Shown: piece after piece, positions 61,701 to 64,000 of the stretch
Position numbering within the stretch: the stretch's first letter is position 1
How the letters are laid out: each line of letters starts with the position of its first letter
Assembly (NCBI GenBank): GCA_020746105.1
Contig: CM036617.1
Coordinates: forward strand, 179,704,412-179,768,411
Direction of reading: 5' to 3'
DNA: 64,000 nucleotides
Source of the DNA: Trogon surrucura
Lineage: Eukaryota; Chordata; Aves; Trogoniformes; Trogonidae
The notes under the pieces: generated by a model
Database searches by the model: none
Told to the model about the DNA's origin: nothing
The model's input: the letters and a program-made list of their open reading frames with translations, nothing else
Position numbers and translations under genes: made by a program

Positions 61701-64000
61701 TACTGTTCTTAGAAATTAGGAGTCCCTTCATGAAACTAAAATTTGGAAATAGCAACAGCTGTTTACAGTCTCCTGTAAGTCATTCCCGCTGGTAATCTTA
61801 AAAATGGCAGTGGCATAATCTTAGAAGTGCCTTAGGAAGAGCTGGATAAGTTTAATTTTACTGACCTTATGTGTTACACCAACCTGTCCACACTTGCCTG
61901 GTATACAGTGACAACTGAGTACTTTCAATTTGGCTGATTTGTTACATGAAGAGTTTTCTAGTGACTTGATGCATATATATAGTCCAAATTTAGTTTAATG
62001 AACCCTTCTGTCATGCCCATAGCTTTGTGGAGAAATCTGGCAGGGACCTGGGAGAGCTGGATCTTTCTCACATGCACTGTCACCCTTTTGAACATCATTT
62101 CAAGCTTACTTCTAAGGTAAGTGTGTAAGAAAAAATTAATGATTCATAAACGAGCATCTAGCTGCGTGTCTGTGTATCTTACAAGCCTGCACTGCATACA
62201 TTTGTTGAGCACTAATAAATTAAATGAGCCTTTCCAGATTTATTTTAAATAAAAGAAGTATCTTAGGGTCCCTGCCACAAGCCAGATCTTGGATCTTGTA
62301 ACAGTGACTTTCAGAGTAAGTTTTGCTGCTTCTCTATAAATTTAGCGTACCTAGTAGCTGCAGAACAGTACAACAGCAGTCTGTGCACGTTGAGTGAGCT
62401 TAAACACAGGCAGTGGGGACAGTTTTAGCGTCACATTACCAAAATCAATGTGTTTATTCCTGGGTCAGCAAGATTCTTAAGCACGTGCCTCTGTCGTCAC
62501 ATTGTCTTCAAAAGAATTGCACAGTCACCGTCTGATCTGACATTGCCTGGCTAGGTTACTTTTTTAGGCTTCCTGTCTCGTTTTCCCTCTTCTATGACAT
62601 TGGACTTATTTCTGGTCCTGATTCTAGCAGTGTGAGACTCCGTTGCATCATACTGAGCTATTCTGTTATTACACCAGTGCAGCTGCATTCGTAATCAGGT
62701 CTTGTATGGTGATGATCAGCCACTGAAGGAGTACAAGCCTGAATCAGCTTATATTTTTGGAAGAGTGTCATTTATACCAGCTAGCATTGCAGGCAGCCTG
62801 GATCTGAATGAAATGAGGGAAAGATGTCTTTGCCTGCACAGGCTGTTGCAGTTTTATCACATAGATGGGCACACATGTACCACACTAAGTCTTACCTAAT
62901 GGCCTACTGCCTCCCTAGTGTGCCTTACAAGTGCACATTCAGCTGATCAATGCTTTTCTTTTGCTCTCACATGTAGTTTGTCTTATTGCCTTCTGTGATC
63001 TTTCACAGGCCTAAATTTTCAAATGGGCTGCTTCTGATCTCTGTGTGCACCTGTCAATATACATAAATCTTATGTGACCATATCTTGCATGAACCAATTT
63101 TAAGCATTGTTATTTCTGCAGCCAAAAAAACCCCTAATGTTTTAATGTCTGGCTCTATTTACACAGAATTTCAGCTCACTTTGCTTTCATAAGGGAAGTT
63201 TGCCACCTATCTTATATACGTTCCTTGGAAAGTGCAAGAACCTACAAGTCATGGCAATTCACATTACGGTCTTTCTAGCCTCTTGCAATGTGCATATTTC
63301 AATAACACAGAACTGCAGAAAAAAAAGGCATAGTAATGTCTTCACTTAGCATCATTATCAGATAAGTAAAATGAAATAAGGAAAGTAATTTAACTCAACC
63401 AGTACACGTAGTGACTTTCTGTTTTCCGGTTCTGGTTATCCAATGTGGTCATGGATTTATGACAGTGAGTAATACCAGCAGTCAGTCCTTCTAGGGTGGG
63501 CACAGGTCTGTCTAAAAAAAACATTCCCAGATTTCTTCATCCTCAGTTTCTAACGTCTCAGTATTTGAATCATTATCCAGGGATTTAGTAGTGGTCATTC
63601 AAGTACTTTTTCTGGTCACATCCAACATAATTTTTCTTACATTTGAAATAAACTGTTAATGAATATGAAGCTCTGAAACTTAGATTTTCACACAGTTGCT
63701 CATCACTTCATGTCTGAAGCATTATAGCATTTGATAGCATGCTAGTACTTGAAAAGTTTAATAAACTCGCTAGAAGTGGCATGGCAATAAATCTTTCTAT
63801 GCGTTTTAAACATATACTCAGTGAGCAAAACTCCATCTCAGCTGGCCTGACACAGAATTTATTTGGGGACATGACTGTTTATAACCCTTTTTTAACAAAA
63901 GTATTCTCAAAACTTGTTTCTTCTAATTACCTGTGCCTGAAGGATTATCTGCTTTCTACCCAGTTACATTATGAATAAATTACAATGAACTTATGAACAA
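58721..64000. other. gene-free DNA to the end of the window
   Basis: No CR1, RNA gene or recognisable exon. Minus-strand frames at 59752-60042 and plus-strand frames at 60232-60462, 62702-62899 and 63739-63978 are short and have no recognisable domain. GC content rises slightly near 59750-59990. Confidence 0.55.

Overview
The window looks like avian (sauropsid) nuclear DNA. It is AT-rich and almost entirely non-coding, and nearly all recognisable repeats are CR1 non-LTR retrotransposon copies ending in the octamer tails (ATTCTATG)n or (ATTCTGTG)n. I see no rRNA, no complete tRNA, no CRISPR, no operon and no recognisable host protein-coding gene. It reads as a gene desert or one very long intron. 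The species cannot be fixed from sequence alone.

Layout. 1-6.8 kb: gene-free DNA with two microsatellites. 6.8-7.0 kb: a 219-bp element with 29-bp imperfect terminal inverted repeats, probably an old non-autonomous DNA transposon. 10.9-12.2 kb: a very old CR1/L3-clade relic followed by a younger CR1 3' end. 17.25 kb: an orphan octamer tract. 18.76-19.48 kb: one CR1 inserted into the 3' end of another CR1. 27.5-28.2 kb: a minus-strand CR1 with reading-frame lesions. 29.4-32.0 kb: the main feature, a 2.6-kb plus-strand CR1 whose reverse transcriptase frame is still open, although half of the endonuclease is missing. 38.0 kb: a probable MIR/L2-like relic. 41.9 kb: a short CR1 tail. 58.3-58.45 kb: a minus-strand CR1 tail joined to a tRNA T-arm, which resembles a 5'-truncated tRNA-CR1 SINE. 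A 47-bp sequence near 56.1 kb recurs near 58.7 kb at about 87% identity and marks an otherwise unrecognised ancient dispersed repeat.

How the parts work together: there is no gene set acting together. The logic is that of retrotransposition. CR1 ORF2 protein recognises CR1 3' ends, copies them from the 3' end (hence the many 5'-truncated copies), and can also move SINEs that carry a CR1-like tail. The 29.4-32.0 kb copy and the 11.97-12.21 kb fragment share the same 3' end and belong to one subfamily.

Two plus-strand intervals (39847-39982 and 49071-49214) have a splice acceptor, an open frame and a GTAAGT donor. They are offered only as low-confidence exon candidates.
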